Source: an uncultured Verrucomicrobiota bacterium
GTDB taxonomy: Bacteria; Verrucomicrobiota; Kiritimatiellia; CAIQIC01; Lenti-01
Reading direction: 5' to 3'
DNA: 47,148 bases
Assembly: GCA_937860055.1 (NCBI GenBank)
Contig: CALMBO010000019.1
Span: 1-47,148 of the forward strand
Shown here in pieces: positions 1 through 8,186 of the stretch. The notes below the pieces were generated by a model that saw nothing but the letters and a program-made list of their open reading frames with translations, was not told the DNA's origin and did no database searches. How positions within the stretch are numbered: the first letter of the stretch is position 1; each line of letters opens with the position of its first letter. The translations under genes were made by a program, and so were the position numbers.

Positions 1-359
1 GCGCGCGTGCCGAGGCCGCCCCGTTTCGGGGCGCGGAACCTTGCGGCAGAGATTCCGGCGCGGCAGGAAGGCGCACGGTTCGCCGCCGCTCCCCACGCGG
101 GCCGCTTTGCCCGCAGGGCACAGGCCCGCGTGGTTGCCGAGGCCCTTGGCCGAGGCAGAGGCGAGCGAGCGAATGCGAGCGAGCACCACCCGGAGCCCAG
201 CCGTGGACGCCGCAGGCGTGACGGCGGGGCGAGGAATGGCCAGCCCCCGGCGCAGGCCGCGCCACGCCGCGCCAGCGGCGGGGCCGTGGCCGAAGCGGGG
301 GCGGCTATCCCCGAGCGACGCGAAGCGGAGCGAGGGTCCAGCGTAGCGGCGCGGCAGCG
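1..359. other. GC-rich intergenic stretch without a supportable gene
   Basis: I see no gene here. Open frames exist on both strands but encode only Arg/Ala/Pro/Gly-rich low-complexity sequence with no recognisable domain, as expected of extremely GC-rich DNA. The stretch is dense in short inverted repeats and in GAGCGAGCGA- and GACGCGAAGCGGAGCG-like words. A non-coding structured RNA or decayed repeat DNA are both possible; nothing seen decides between them. Confidence 0.5.
93..133. other. Nested perfect hairpin in GC-rich DNA
   Basis: CCACGCGGGCC at 93-103 is the exact reverse complement of GGCCCGCGTGG at 123-133, an 11-bp perfect arm pair. Inside it a second pair, TGCCC at 108-112 and GGGCA at 116-120, closes a GCA loop. 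No T-run follows on either strand, so it is not a standard intrinsic terminator. It may be part of a structured RNA or a cruciform-prone repeat. Confidence 0.5.
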
Positions 360-369
360 CCGCGCGTAA

Positions 370-548
370 GGGGGGAAGCCGCGCAAAGGGGGGCAGCGTA
401 GCGGCGGCGCAAGGGAGGACGGCGGCGGCATGGGGGGAAGCGCGGCCAAGGGGGGGCAAGGTAGGTCGGGCGCACGGGGGAAGGCAAGGCCGCGCAAGGG
501 GGGCTTGAGGTAGGCGGGCGCAAAGGGGGAAGGCCGCGGCAAGGGGGG
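370..548 (+). repeat. Degenerate tandem array of G5-G7 runs
   Basis: Eight runs of five to seven G start at 370, 388, 432, 450, 476, 498, 525 and 543. Three of the intervals are exactly 18 bp. The spacers are variants of AAG(G)CCGCGCAA, so this is a degenerate tandem repeat rather than random G richness. The plus strand could form G-quadruplexes. No open frame with sensible protein content crosses it. The array ends abruptly at about 550, where base composition becomes less extreme. Confidence 0.6.
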
Positions 549-549
549 A

Positions 550-714
550 AAGATTATGGGCTTTTACTTCTGCGTACGCTTGGCATACTCGGGGTCAAAG
601 TGAGTTCGGACAGCTTCCGCTACCCGGCTCCACTTTTTCACCATCCCCTCCAGTCCGGCGATCCCCTTTCCCGGCGCGGAAGGTCCATCGTCGGTGCAAG
701 TTCTGTGCGGCGTC
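550..714. other. 3' flank of the GH13 gene, no supported gene
   Basis: This flank lies downstream of the minus-strand amylase stop codon and upstream of the G-run array. It contains no clear intrinsic terminator. A 26-codon minus-strand frame (564-644) is present, ending in DPEYAKRTQK, but it is too short and too unlike any family I know to call a gene. Confidence 0.4.
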
Positions 715-3700
715 TCAATCGCCGCCGCCGGGTTTTCCGATAGAGATGAGTCTGAGGCCGTTGGTCACGGCGGGGGTGATGACGACGGTGTTGTTGGTGA
801 GGGCGATGGTGTATTCCCCGCTGGAGAGCCGTGTCCAGTTCCAGGCGCCGTTGGTGAGGGTATTGGCGGACCAGATGTTGTCGGCGATGCCGTCCATGTT
901 GGTGAGGGTGGCCACGAGTCCGTCAGTGGTGGAGAGGAACGTCTCGGTCCGGCGCACGGTGTTGGAGGAGGCGGCGCGGGTGACGGCGATTTCGGAGGAG
1001 TAGGTCAGGACGGGAAGGGGCGCGCCGGTGACGGAGAGAGCGCCGATGAAGAATTTGTTCCCGTCGCCGCTGCCGGCGTTGTAGTTCCAGAATCGAATGT
1101 AGGAGACGGCGTATTCCGAGGCATCGGCAAAGGTGCCTTCAAAGGACTGACCGTCGATGGTGAGCCGGTAGGTGATCGTCGAAAGCATTTCAAACGTGCA
1201 CACCCGGGCCTGGCTGTCGCTCCAGGGGATGCCGGTATTGCGCACGGAGGTGTCGTTGACGACGAAATTGGTGGCACCCCCTTCGAAATAGGTTTCCGCC
1301 AGCCGTTGCTCGAACCGGTTGTGGAAGGCGACGCCGATCGAACCGGGGCTGTCGACGCCGCCGTTTTCAAAGGTGAAGAACACCTTGTCGCCGGGCTGCA
1401 GCGGGGCGGCGAAGGGGCGGATGGCCTGGATGAAGCTTCCGCCGCTGGCCTGCAGGGCCCACGCATAGGAATCCGGCGCGAAGCTGCAATAGGGGTTGGA
1501 GACGGCCAGCGAGGCAGTGGCCCCGCTGCTGATGCTCCAGGCATCGAAATTCGTTCCGCCATTCTGCCCGTCGAACCAGGCCTGGCCATACGAATAGGTG
1601 GCATTGGCCGGCGCGTCGGCGGCGCCATCGTTCGGGTTCACGGAGGAATTGGTTCCGGAGACGCGGATGAGGTTGACGCCTGCGGCCAGCGGAACGGAGG
1701 AAATGGCCCAGTTGGCGGCATAGGTCTGCGAGCCGGTTTCGCCGTTGAGGGTGTTGGTCCAGCGCAGCTGGCCGGCCAGGAGGTCGGCGGTTCCTTGCAG
1801 TTCGATGCTGGAAACGGTGCTGGAAACCGCCGTGGAGGGGGCGGGATTGGTGATGGAGAGGTGAGGGGTCTCGGTATTGATGCAGGAGTTGACGATGGCG
1901 CTCCAGTCGGCGCCACCGTTGTTGTCCCAGGCGTTGGAGCTGTTGTGGAAGACGTAGTCGAGCTCCCACGTGTCGTCGGGAATGGCATACCATCCGCTCC
2001 AGGTGTCGCTGGTTTCATTGGTCAGGGCGAGGTCCTGGATGTTCTGCCAGCCGTTGCGGCCGATGTAGGCATAGACCTGCGCGGAGTTCGTGAGGGGGCC
2101 GCCGTTGACTTCGTAGGAAACCTTCACGGGGATGCAGCCTTGCGGAGAGGCGGGGCTGATGGAAACCTCCGCAGGGAGGTCGCCGCAGTTCGAGATGGAT
2201 ACATGCCAGTCGTTGTTGTCGTTGTTGTCCCAGAGCGTGCCGCCGTCGGTGAAGGAGACATCCAGCTGGTAGGTGTCGTCGGGAACCACATAAGCCAGTG
2301 TCCAGTCGTTGCCGGAGGCCGACATCTGGACGTTGGAGGGATTCAGCCAATGGTTGCGCCCGAGGTAGGCATAGACGGCGGCGGCCTCCTTGAGGAGACC
2401 ATCGCCGGGCGAATACGTGATGGTGACGGTGGTGCCGCAACCATCGGGAGCCGCCGGATCGAATGAAACAGAGGAATCCTGTGGAATCGGCGTCTTGGAA
2501 TAAACCTGAATCGAATAGGCGCCCAGGTTGAGGGAGGCGTTGGCGCTTCCGTCCGCGACGACGGTGCCGCCGATGGCGGGGCCGACGTTGCCGAAGGAGG
2601 AATCGTAGGATTGCAGGTCGGAATTGTAGAGGCAATACCAGGTGCCGGAGGAGGGGAAGGCCATCGAATAACCGGCATAGGCGGTGGCCGAACAATTGAC
2701 GGCGATGAGGATGTCGTCCGTCTGTCCGCCCTGGTCCCATCGGACCATGCCGACGACCTTGCCGGTGTTGTTGACGTGGTGGACATTGATGTTTCCCGGC
2801 TGCTTGAGCCCGGCCGTGTTTCCGTAGGCGTTGCGGCGGAGGCGGATCAGGTCGGCGTACGCCTGGACGATGCCGGCATGGGTGCCGGCCTGGGACCATC
2901 GGAGGGCCTGGTTGTTGGAGAAGGCATACCACTCATGCATTTCGGAGCCGTTGAAGATCATGGGGATGCCGGGGGTGATCAGCGCGATGGTGTTGGCGAG
3001 CAACGCGCGTTTCTTGGGAAAGTAGCCTTCCGGATCGTTGGACTGGATGTCGTAGGGGAGGCGGTGCTTGTTGTTGAGGTCGCCGCAGGTGTCGTGGCTT
3101 TCCACATAGACCACGCGGTCGAACCCCGTGTTGTTCAGATGGGCGGCCAGCGTGTCCATGTTGCGGTCGGAATCGTTCGCGGCCGTGGCGAGATAGCGGA
3201 TGTCGCTCAGGAAGGAATGGTCCCATTGGGCTTCGAAGCCGACATCGGTGTCGAAGGCGTTGTCCTCGGCGATGCGGAATACGCTGGGATGGTTGGCGAT
3301 CAGCCAGTTGTTGATCTGGTAGAGCATGTCGCTGCCCGGCTGGTTCCAGGTCCCGCTGCAGGTGCGGATGTTGTAGACGGAGTCCCACCGGAACCCGTCG
3401 ATGTGGTAATCCTCTACGAACATCTGGATTTGCGACTGGATGAAATCCTTGATTTCGCTCCGGCCATAGTCGGGGCGGGAGGCGCCCCAGTCGGTATAGG
3501 CTTTCCAATCATTGTAGAAATAGATGCCTCCGAGGCCGTTCTCCGACCAGCCGTCGTACTGCCACATCGAATTGTCGGTGGGGCCGTAATGGTTGTGGAC
3601 GATGTCCACGAGGACGGCGATGCCGTTCTCGTGGCAGGCCTTGACGAAGCGCTTGAGGGCGTCGGGACCGCCGTGGGAGGATTCGATGGCGAGGACCTCG

Positions 3701-4287
3701 GACGGATTGTAGCCCCACGACCGGTCGCCGGGGAATTCGTTGACGGGCATGAGCTGCACGGCGGAGACGCCGAGCGCCTTCAGATAGGCGACCTTGTCGG
3801 CGCATTCGTCGAAGGTGGAGGGCAGCCAGTCCTCCGCGTTGAAGGAGCCCGCGTGCATTTCGTAGATGACCAGGTCGTTCCGCCAGATGGCGCTGAAGCT
3901 GGAATCGTTTCCCCAATCGAACGAGCCGTGGTCATAGACGATGGAGTTGCCGACGGAATTGACGACGCGCTGGCTGCGCGGATCGATCTTGTCGTTGCCG
4001 TTGATGACGAACTTGTATTCCTGGCCGGCCCGGGCGCCGGCGATGTCGACGGACCACGAGGTGCCGCCCGGATCCTTGGCCATGGTCGTCGTTCCCCAGC
4101 CGTTGAACGTTCCCTTGACGCCGGCCGAAGAAGCGTTGGGGGCCCAGGTGCGGAACATCACGCCGGTGCCGCCGGCATCGGCGTAGGGGATCGCCCCCAT
4201 TCCGCTCCGGGAGGATTGCGCCGGAACGTCTTGCCCGGCGAGGAGAATGCACATGGCCAGCGGCAAGGGGAAATGGCGGATGTTCAT
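715..4287 (-). CDS. Secreted GH13 alpha-glucan enzyme with CBM48 and two CBM25-like domains
   Basis: This is a 1190-residue secreted glycoside hydrolase family 13 protein that probably cleaves or rearranges starch or glycogen outside the cytoplasm. A signal peptide occupies about residues 1-23. A CBM48-like N-terminal domain (about 35-120) contains FRTWAPNA and FNGW. In the catalytic barrel, region I is VDIVHNH (227-233), the nucleophile is Asp302 in DGFRWD, the acid/base is Glu341 in RIAED, and the third acid is Asp399 in ESHD. Two copies of a starch-binding domain follow (about 605-700 and 705-800), each ending in a WDNN...DW signature typical of CBM25. The last 390 residues are Ser/Thr/Asn-rich and beta-type, of unknown role. 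The gene sits downstream of a paralogous GH13 gene. Architecture resembles branching-enzyme-like GH13 members, so amylase, transglycosylase or branching activity cannot be separated from sequence alone. Confidence 0.9.
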   Translation of the reverse strand: MNIRHFPLPLAMCILLAGQDVPAQSSRSGMGAIPYADAGGTGVMFRTWAPNASSAGVKGTFNGWGTTTMAKDPGGTSWSVDIAGARAGQEYKFVINGNDKIDPRSQRVVNSVGNSIVYDHGSFDWGNDSSFSAIWRNDLVIYEMHAGSFNAEDWLPSTFDECADKVAYLKALGVSAVQLMPVNEFPGDRSWGYNPSEVLAIESSHGGPDALKRFVKACHENGIAVLVDIVHNHYGPTDNSMWQYDGWSENGLGGIYFYNDWKAYTDWGASRPDYGRSEIKDFIQSQIQMFVEDYHIDGFRWDSVYNIRTCSGTWNQPGSDMLYQINNWLIANHPSVFRIAEDNAFDTDVGFEAQWDHSFLSDIRYLATAANDSDRNMDTLAAHLNNTGFDRVVYVESHDTCGDLNNKHRLPYDIQSNDPEGYFPKKRALLANTIALITPGIPMIFNGSEMHEWYAFSNNQALRWSQAGTHAGIVQAYADLIRLRRNAYGNTAGLKQPGNINVHHVNNTGKVVGMVRWDQGGQTDDILIAVNCSATAYAGYSMAFPSSGTWYCLYNSDLQSYDSSFGNVGPAIGGTVVADGSANASLNLGAYSIQVYSKTPIPQDSSVSFDPAAPDGCGTTVTITYSPGDGLLKEAAAVYAYLGRNHWLNPSNVQMSASGNDWTLAYVVPDDTYQLDVSFTDGGTLWDNNDNNDWHVSISNCGDLPAEVSISPASPQGCIPVKVSYEVNGGPLTNSAQVYAYIGRNGWQNIQDLALTNETSDTWSGWYAIPDDTWELDYVFHNSSNAWDNNGGADWSAIVNSCINTETPHLSITNPAPSTAVSSTVSSIELQGTADLLAGQLRWTNTLNGETGSQTYAANWAISSVPLAAGVNLIRVSGTNSSVNPNDGAADAPANATYSYGQAWFDGQNGGTNFDAWSISSGATASLAVSNPYCSFAPDSYAWALQASGGSFIQAIRPFAAPLQPGDKVFFTFENGGVDSPGSIGVAFHNRFEQRLAETYFEGGATNFVVNDTSVRNTGIPWSDSQARVCTFEMLSTITYRLTIDGQSFEGTFADASEYAVSYIRFWNYNAGSGDGNKFFIGALSVTGAPLPVLTYSSEIAVTRAASSNTVRRTETFLSTTDGLVATLTNMDGIADNIWSANTLTNGAWNWTRLSSGEYTIALTNNTVVITPAVTNGLRLISIGKPGGGD

Positions 4288-4293
4288 AACCGA

Positions 4294-4322
4294 ATCTTAT
4301 CGCCTGTAAAGCGTTTCGGCAA
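4294..4322 (-). promoter_or_regulatory. Predicted promoter of the distal GH13 gene
   Basis: On the minus strand TTGCCG (4317-4322) and TAAGAT (4294-4299) are separated by 17 bp, a sigma-70-like arrangement with four of six matches in each box. Only six bases separate the -10 from the ATG at 4287, so a transcript would start at or next to the start codon. No Shine-Dalgarno sequence is present, consistent with a leaderless mRNA. Confidence 0.4.
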
Positions 4323-4396
4323 TCAGGAATAAGGGGAGGCCGGCAAGAAAAACGGGGGGGCGGGAACCGGACGGGATATCCGCCGCTGGGAAGGGC

Positions 4397-6430
4397 CTAT
4401 GGCTTCCATTCGGCAGGCAGGGGGACGAGGATATAGGGGAAGGGCTCCAGCGCTTCCTCGACGTAATCCTCGACCTTGCTGGCGGGCGCCGCTTCCTCTT
4501 CCTTGCCCTTGCCCTTGACTTCGGGCACAAAGGCCGCCTTGGCCAGAGTGGCATTCGGAGGGCGGGACTTGGAGAAGATCAGCATCGAATAGCGGCTCAT
4601 GTCGAGGGGGAGGGTGGTCTGGCTGGGCGGCAAATCAAAGCCCATGCCCGGCTTCGGGCCGATGTTGTCGAAATCCTTGGCATAGGCGCCGGATCCGGAA
4701 TTGTAGTGGCAGAACCAGGCGCCGGAAGAGGGGAAGCGCACGCCGTACTGCTTGAGCGGCGCGCCCGAGAGATTGACGACCACCATCGTGGAGCGGTCTC
4801 GCGGCGCGTTGGCCTGCTGGCGGCTGTAGGCGATCACCTTGGCTTCGTTGTCGCAGTGGACGATGTCCAGTTCTTCGCCCTTCAAGCCGGGCGTGAAGCC
4901 CTTGGTGTTGCGGCGCAGATGGATCAGGTCGGCATGGGCCCGCACGATGCCGGAATGGGTGCTTTGCGCGCGCGCCCAGGGCACGGGGGTGTTGTCGCTG
5001 AAATCGTCCACGTCGTGCATTTCGAATCCCTGCAACAGCATGGGATAGCCGGGCACGGTCATGGCGATGCCGCCGGCGAGCAGGGCGAGGGCTCGGGCCC
5101 GCAGACTGTCGGGGGTGGCGGGGTCTATGTAGGCGGGGAGGCGGTGGTGCTGGTTGAGGTCGCCGGCGGAATCGTGGCACTCCGCGAAATTCACCCAGTT
5201 GAAGCCGTCGAGCCGGTCCAGTTCGGCCGCGAACATGTCCAGGTCGCGCTGCGCATCGCCGCCGCGGACCAGCGTGGAGAGGGTTGCCTGGAACGCGGAA
5301 TTCCACTGGGCGTCGAATCCAACGCCACCGCCATCGAAGGCGTGGTCTTCGGCGATGCGCAGGGCGTCGGGGCGGTTCTTGCGCATCCAGTCGTTCGCTT
5401 CGGCCAGGACGCGGTCGCCATCGGGATTGGAACGTTCCCCGCTCAGGTAGTAGCGGATGTTGTGGACGGAGTCCCAGCGGAACCCGTCGAGGCGGTATTC
5501 CTCCAGGAACATCCGGACGGAATCGACGATGAAGGCGCGCACCTCGGGCTTACTGTAGTCGGGGCGCGGCCCCCATTCGGTATAGCCGCGCTCTTCGTCG
5601 CGGTAGAAATAGATGCCGCCATCGGTGACGATGCCGGCCTGGTCGAACTGCCAGCCCGCGATGTTCTCGGGGCCGTAATGGTTGTGGACGATGTCCAGCA
5701 TGACCGCCATGCCGTTGGTATGGCAGGTCTTGATGAAGTTCTTGAACGCCTCCGCCCCGCCATAGGACGCCTCCGTGGCGAAAAGATCGCTGGGGTTGTA
5801 TCCCCACGAGCGGTCGCCATGGAATTCATTGGCCGGCATGAGCTGGAGGCAGTTGATGCCGAGCGCCTTCAGGTAGGGGAGCCGCTTGAGCGCCCGTTCG
5901 AAGGGGGATCCGTTGCCGGGAATTCCGCCGGCGAAGGTGCCGAGATGCATTTCGTACATCACGAGATCTTCCTTGGCCGGCATTTTCCAGCCCTCCGCCG
6001 GGCCCCACGCGTAGGTGCGCGGGTCGACGATGTAGGAAATGTTCTCTCCGGTGTTCGCCGCCCGTCCGCGCGGGTCGCGCCGCTGAAGGCCGTCGATCAC
6101 GAAGCGGTATCCATCTCCGGGCCTGGCATGGCGCTGATCCAGCACCCAGTAGCCGGGCCGGGTCGCTTCCTTCTGGAGCAGTTCTTCCTTCCAATGGTTG
6201 AAATCGCCGCTCACCGCCACTTTCGAGGCATTGGGCGCCCAAACGCGGAAGGTGACATAGCGTGCCGCGCCCTGGCCCTGGACGGTCGCACCCATCGGCA
6301 CCGCGGCGTTCGGGACCTGGGCGGGAGAAGAGGATGCCGCCATCCAGAGGATCGAGGCCGTTCCCGCGATCAAGCGACAGAGCCGCCACGGGGCGGCAGA
6401 AAGGCATGGATGGAAGGCAACGGCATTCAT
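4397..6430 (-). CDS. Secreted GH13 alpha-amylase/branching-enzyme-like protein
   Basis: A 677-residue GH13 enzyme, paralogous to the gene immediately downstream but without its C-terminal carbohydrate-binding domains. The chosen ATG starts a credible signal peptide (about residues 1-38, ending SSSPAQ); an in-frame upstream extension is Arg/Pro-rich and crosses the predicted promoter, so it was rejected. A CBM48-like domain covers about 55-140 (RVWAPNA, DFNHW). The catalytic barrel shows region I LDIVHNH (245-251), nucleophile Asp320 in GFRWD, acid/base Glu361 in RIAED and Asp420 in ECHD. The C-terminus has a charged Lys/Glu linker and a short tail. It likely acts on alpha-glucans outside the cytoplasm; whether hydrolysis or transglycosylation dominates cannot be told. 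Confidence 0.9.
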   Translation of the reverse strand: MNAVAFHPCLSAAPWRLCRLIAGTASILWMAASSSPAQVPNAAVPMGATVQGQGAARYVTFRVWAPNASKVAVSGDFNHWKEELLQKEATRPGYWVLDQRHARPGDGYRFVIDGLQRRDPRGRAANTGENISYIVDPRTYAWGPAEGWKMPAKEDLVMYEMHLGTFAGGIPGNGSPFERALKRLPYLKALGINCLQLMPANEFHGDRSWGYNPSDLFATEASYGGAEAFKNFIKTCHTNGMAVMLDIVHNHYGPENIAGWQFDQAGIVTDGGIYFYRDEERGYTEWGPRPDYSKPEVRAFIVDSVRMFLEEYRLDGFRWDSVHNIRYYLSGERSNPDGDRVLAEANDWMRKNRPDALRIAEDHAFDGGGVGFDAQWNSAFQATLSTLVRGGDAQRDLDMFAAELDRLDGFNWVNFAECHDSAGDLNQHHRLPAYIDPATPDSLRARALALLAGGIAMTVPGYPMLLQGFEMHDVDDFSDNTPVPWARAQSTHSGIVRAHADLIHLRRNTKGFTPGLKGEELDIVHCDNEAKVIAYSRQQANAPRDRSTMVVVNLSGAPLKQYGVRFPSSGAWFCHYNSGSGAYAKDFDNIGPKPGMGFDLPPSQTTLPLDMSRYSMLIFSKSRPPNATLAKAAFVPEVKGKGKEEEAAPASKVEDYVEEALEPFPYILVPLPAEWKP

Positions 6431-6442
6431 GGTCACAGGACG

Positions 6443-6471
6443 AGGATAGCGAACGCCTTGGCGCCCGGCAA
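6443..6471 (-). promoter_or_regulatory. Predicted promoter of the proximal GH13 gene
   Basis: TTGCCG (6466-6471) and TATCCT (6443-6448) on the minus strand have a 17-bp spacer. The -35 is identical to that of the downstream paralogue. Twelve bases separate the -10 from the ATG, leaving a leader of about five bases with no Shine-Dalgarno site. Confidence 0.4.
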
Positions 6472-6720
6472 GAGGGGAAACAGGAGAAACCCGTTTCGAA
6501 CATTTTTCGCCGCTTTGGCCGCCGCGAGCCGGCAAGTGTATGCCAATAACGGGCGGGAACATGGAGTGCGCGTTGGATCCGGCGCCTTCCCCTGTGGCGC
6601 ATGGGCGAGGCCGCGGCAGGGGGTGATCCGGCGGACAGGACAAGTATGGGATAGACGAAATATCGAACCGGGGGCATAGTCATGGCCGTTGCGTGTCCTC
6701 ACATCTCATTTGGAAATCGC

Positions 6721-6900
6721 ATGAATCCGTATCTTCTATTCTGTTTGCTGGTGATTGCCATCGCGGGGATCGTCCTGTGGTGCTTCCGGCCAAAGAAGTG
6801 CAGGGAATGCGGCGGAACGGGCAAGAGGATCTGCCACGACGGCGAGGATCACTTCTATTCGGATTGCGACAAGTGCAGGGGCACCGGCTGGAAGGATTGA
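6721..6900 (+). CDS. Small membrane protein with two DnaJ-like CxxC motifs
   Basis: A 59-residue protein with one N-terminal membrane segment (about residues 4-21) and a short cytoplasmic or periplasmic tail. The tail carries CRECGGTG (27-34) and CDKCRGTG (49-56), which match the CxxCxGxG half-motifs of the DnaJ zinc-finger domain and could bind one zinc. An in-frame ATG at 6682 would add 13 residues, but the start at 6721 places the hydrophobic segment directly at the N-terminus. The gene is isolated on the plus strand between minus-strand genes. I recognise no named family and its function is unknown. Confidence 0.6.
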   Translation: MNPYLLFCLLVIAIAGIVLWCFRPKKCRECGGTGKRICHDGEDHFYSDCDKCRGTGWKD

Positions 6901-7022
6901 CGCCACTTGCCAGGAGGCGGCGGGGGCATCGGACGGGAAAGGTTTTCCGGGGGACGGTTTTGCCGACTGGCCTTCAGGATAGGCGGGTCCCTTTCGAGCC
7001 CGCATGGTTCGCGGGCATCGCC

Positions 7023-7052
7023 AAAAGCAAAAAACCGGAACGGGTGTTCCGG
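7023..7052 (-). terminator. Rho-independent terminator after tRNA-Lys
   Basis: Read on the minus strand, CCGGAAC (7052-7046) and GTTCCGG (7041-7035) form a perfect 7-bp stem around a four-base loop, followed directly by six T and then GCTTTT. It lies 21 bases past the 3' end of the tRNA gene and would end the lipoprotein-cysE-tRNA transcript. Confidence 0.8.
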
Positions 7053-7073
7053 GCTTTCAGGGCGCTTTGAAGA

Positions 7074-7149
7074 TGGTAGAGGCGGAGGGGCTCGAACCCA
7101 CGACCCACTGATTAAGAGTCAGTTGCTCTTCCAACTGAGCTACGCCTCC
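7074..7149 (-). tRNA. tRNA-Lys (anticodon CTT)
   Basis: The minus strand folds into a 76-base tRNA with encoded CCA. The acceptor strands are GGAGGCG and CGCCTCT with discriminator A. The D-arm is GCTC...GAGC, the anticodon stem ACTGA/TCAGT closes the loop CTCTTAA (anticodon CTT, lysine AAG), and the T-loop is TTCGAGC. Position 1:72 is a G-U pair and the T-stem GTGGG/CCCTC has one U-U mismatch, slightly irregular for a functional tRNA. It lies 40 bases downstream of cysE on the same strand and is followed by a strong terminator. Confidence 0.95.
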
Positions 7150-7189
7150 ATCCAAAGGTGCGGGCATCCTACCCCAGAACGCCGGGGTT

Positions 7190-8179
7190 TCAAGTCTTTT
7201 TTATCCGCTTTTTTTCGCGGATGGACAGTTCGGGATGGTTGGAGGAAACCACGCTGTCGGCGGGCACGCTCTCCATCAGGAAGACGTTGGAGCCGATGAC
7301 GGAGCGCGAGCCGATGACGGTTTCGCCGCCGAGGATGGTGGCGTGCGCGTAGATGATCACGTGGTCCTGCACGGTGGGGTGGCGCTTGATGTGCTTGACG
7401 GGATGCCCCGCCGGATCGAGCGCGAAGGAGCGCGCGCCGAGCGTCACGCCCTGGTAGAGCTTGACGTGGTCGCCGATTTCCGTGGTTTCGCCGATGACCA
7501 CGCCGGTGGCATGGTCGATGAAGAAGGCATGGCCGATGCGCGCGCCGGGATGGATGTCGGTTCCGGTCTTGGTGTGGATCCACTCGCTCATGATGCGGGG
7601 GACGATCGGGACGCCGAGCTTGTAAAGTTCGTGGGCGATGCGGTGCGCGGCGATGGCCAGCAGGCCGGGATAGGCGAGCAGGACCTCCGCGAAGGTCAGG
7701 GCGGCGGGATCGCCGTCGTAGGCGGCCTGCACGTCCGCGACGAGAAGTTTCCGCACGCCGGGCAGGGTGTCCAGGAAAGCCTTCAGGATGCGGTCGGTCT
7801 CGCGGTCGAGGTTGTCGACCTTGGGAGGACGGACGCCTTCGACGCGGGCGGCTTCGCCGATCCAGCGGTAGGGCAGGGCGCGGCGGATCTCGCGGTGGAG
7901 GAGGCGCCAGGCCTCGCTGAGCCGCCGGATCAGGAACACGCCAAGTTCCGACCCCTCGACGGCGGTGGCGCTGATCTTGCCGGGAAACATCACGTCCAGC
8001 AGGATGCGCAGCGAATCCACGACGTTCCGGGGCGCAGGGCCATGGGTCAGCAGGGCATCCGGCGCATCGGTCTCGACGCAATTGAACAGTCCGGCCAGGG
8101 TGTTGGCGGTCTTGCAGATTTCGGCCTCGGGCGCGCCCATCGTGCAGAGCCGGGAGGATTTGGCGGATTTTTTCTTCAT
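7190..8179 (-). CDS. cysE: Serine O-acetyltransferase (CysE/EpsC family)
   Basis: A 329-residue enzyme that transfers acetyl from acetyl-CoA to L-serine, the first step of cysteine synthesis in the cytoplasm. Helical N-terminal sequence (about 1-190) precedes the left-handed beta-helix of hexapeptide repeats (about 205-310). Active-site signatures are DHATG with His223, corresponding to E. coli CysE His158, and KRHP with His267, corresponding to His193. The N-terminal part is longer than in E. coli CysE, as in the EpsC-type branch. It begins seven bases after the stop of an upstream lipoprotein gene and lies 40 bases before tRNA-Lys, so the three are probably co-transcribed. Confidence 0.93.
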   Translation of the reverse strand: MKKKSAKSSRLCTMGAPEAEICKTANTLAGLFNCVETDAPDALLTHGPAPRNVVDSLRILLDVMFPGKISATAVEGSELGVFLIRRLSEAWRLLHREIRRALPYRWIGEAARVEGVRPPKVDNLDRETDRILKAFLDTLPGVRKLLVADVQAAYDGDPAALTFAEVLLAYPGLLAIAAHRIAHELYKLGVPIVPRIMSEWIHTKTGTDIHPGARIGHAFFIDHATGVVIGETTEIGDHVKLYQGVTLGARSFALDPAGHPVKHIKRHPTVQDHVIIYAHATILGGETVIGSRSVIGSNVFLMESVPADSVVSSNHPELSIREKKRIKKT

Positions 8180-8186
8180 CCGGGGA

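Noticed and set aside
7..369. Plus-strand frames encoding Arg/Ala/Pro-rich proteins
   Set aside because: Low-complexity products in GC-rich repeat-like DNA without domains or ribosome-binding sites.
360..550. Possible CRISPR array
   Set aside because: The repeated units are short G-runs with degenerate spacers and irregular intervals; no cas genes are present.
564..644. 26-codon minus-strand frame starting MVKKWSRVAEAVRTHF
   Set aside because: Too short, no Shine-Dalgarno site, no recognised family. It could be the tail of a lost gene but nothing shows that.
694..2466. Long plus-strand frame opposite the GH13 gene
   Set aside because: The protein is Gly/Val-rich low complexity and mirrors the codon pattern of a gene with clear catalytic motifs on the other strand.
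7172..7206. Plus-strand hairpin ACCCC/GGGGT followed by a T-rich run
   Set aside because: The stem is only five pairs with an eight-base loop, and no plus-strand gene ends nearby that needs it.
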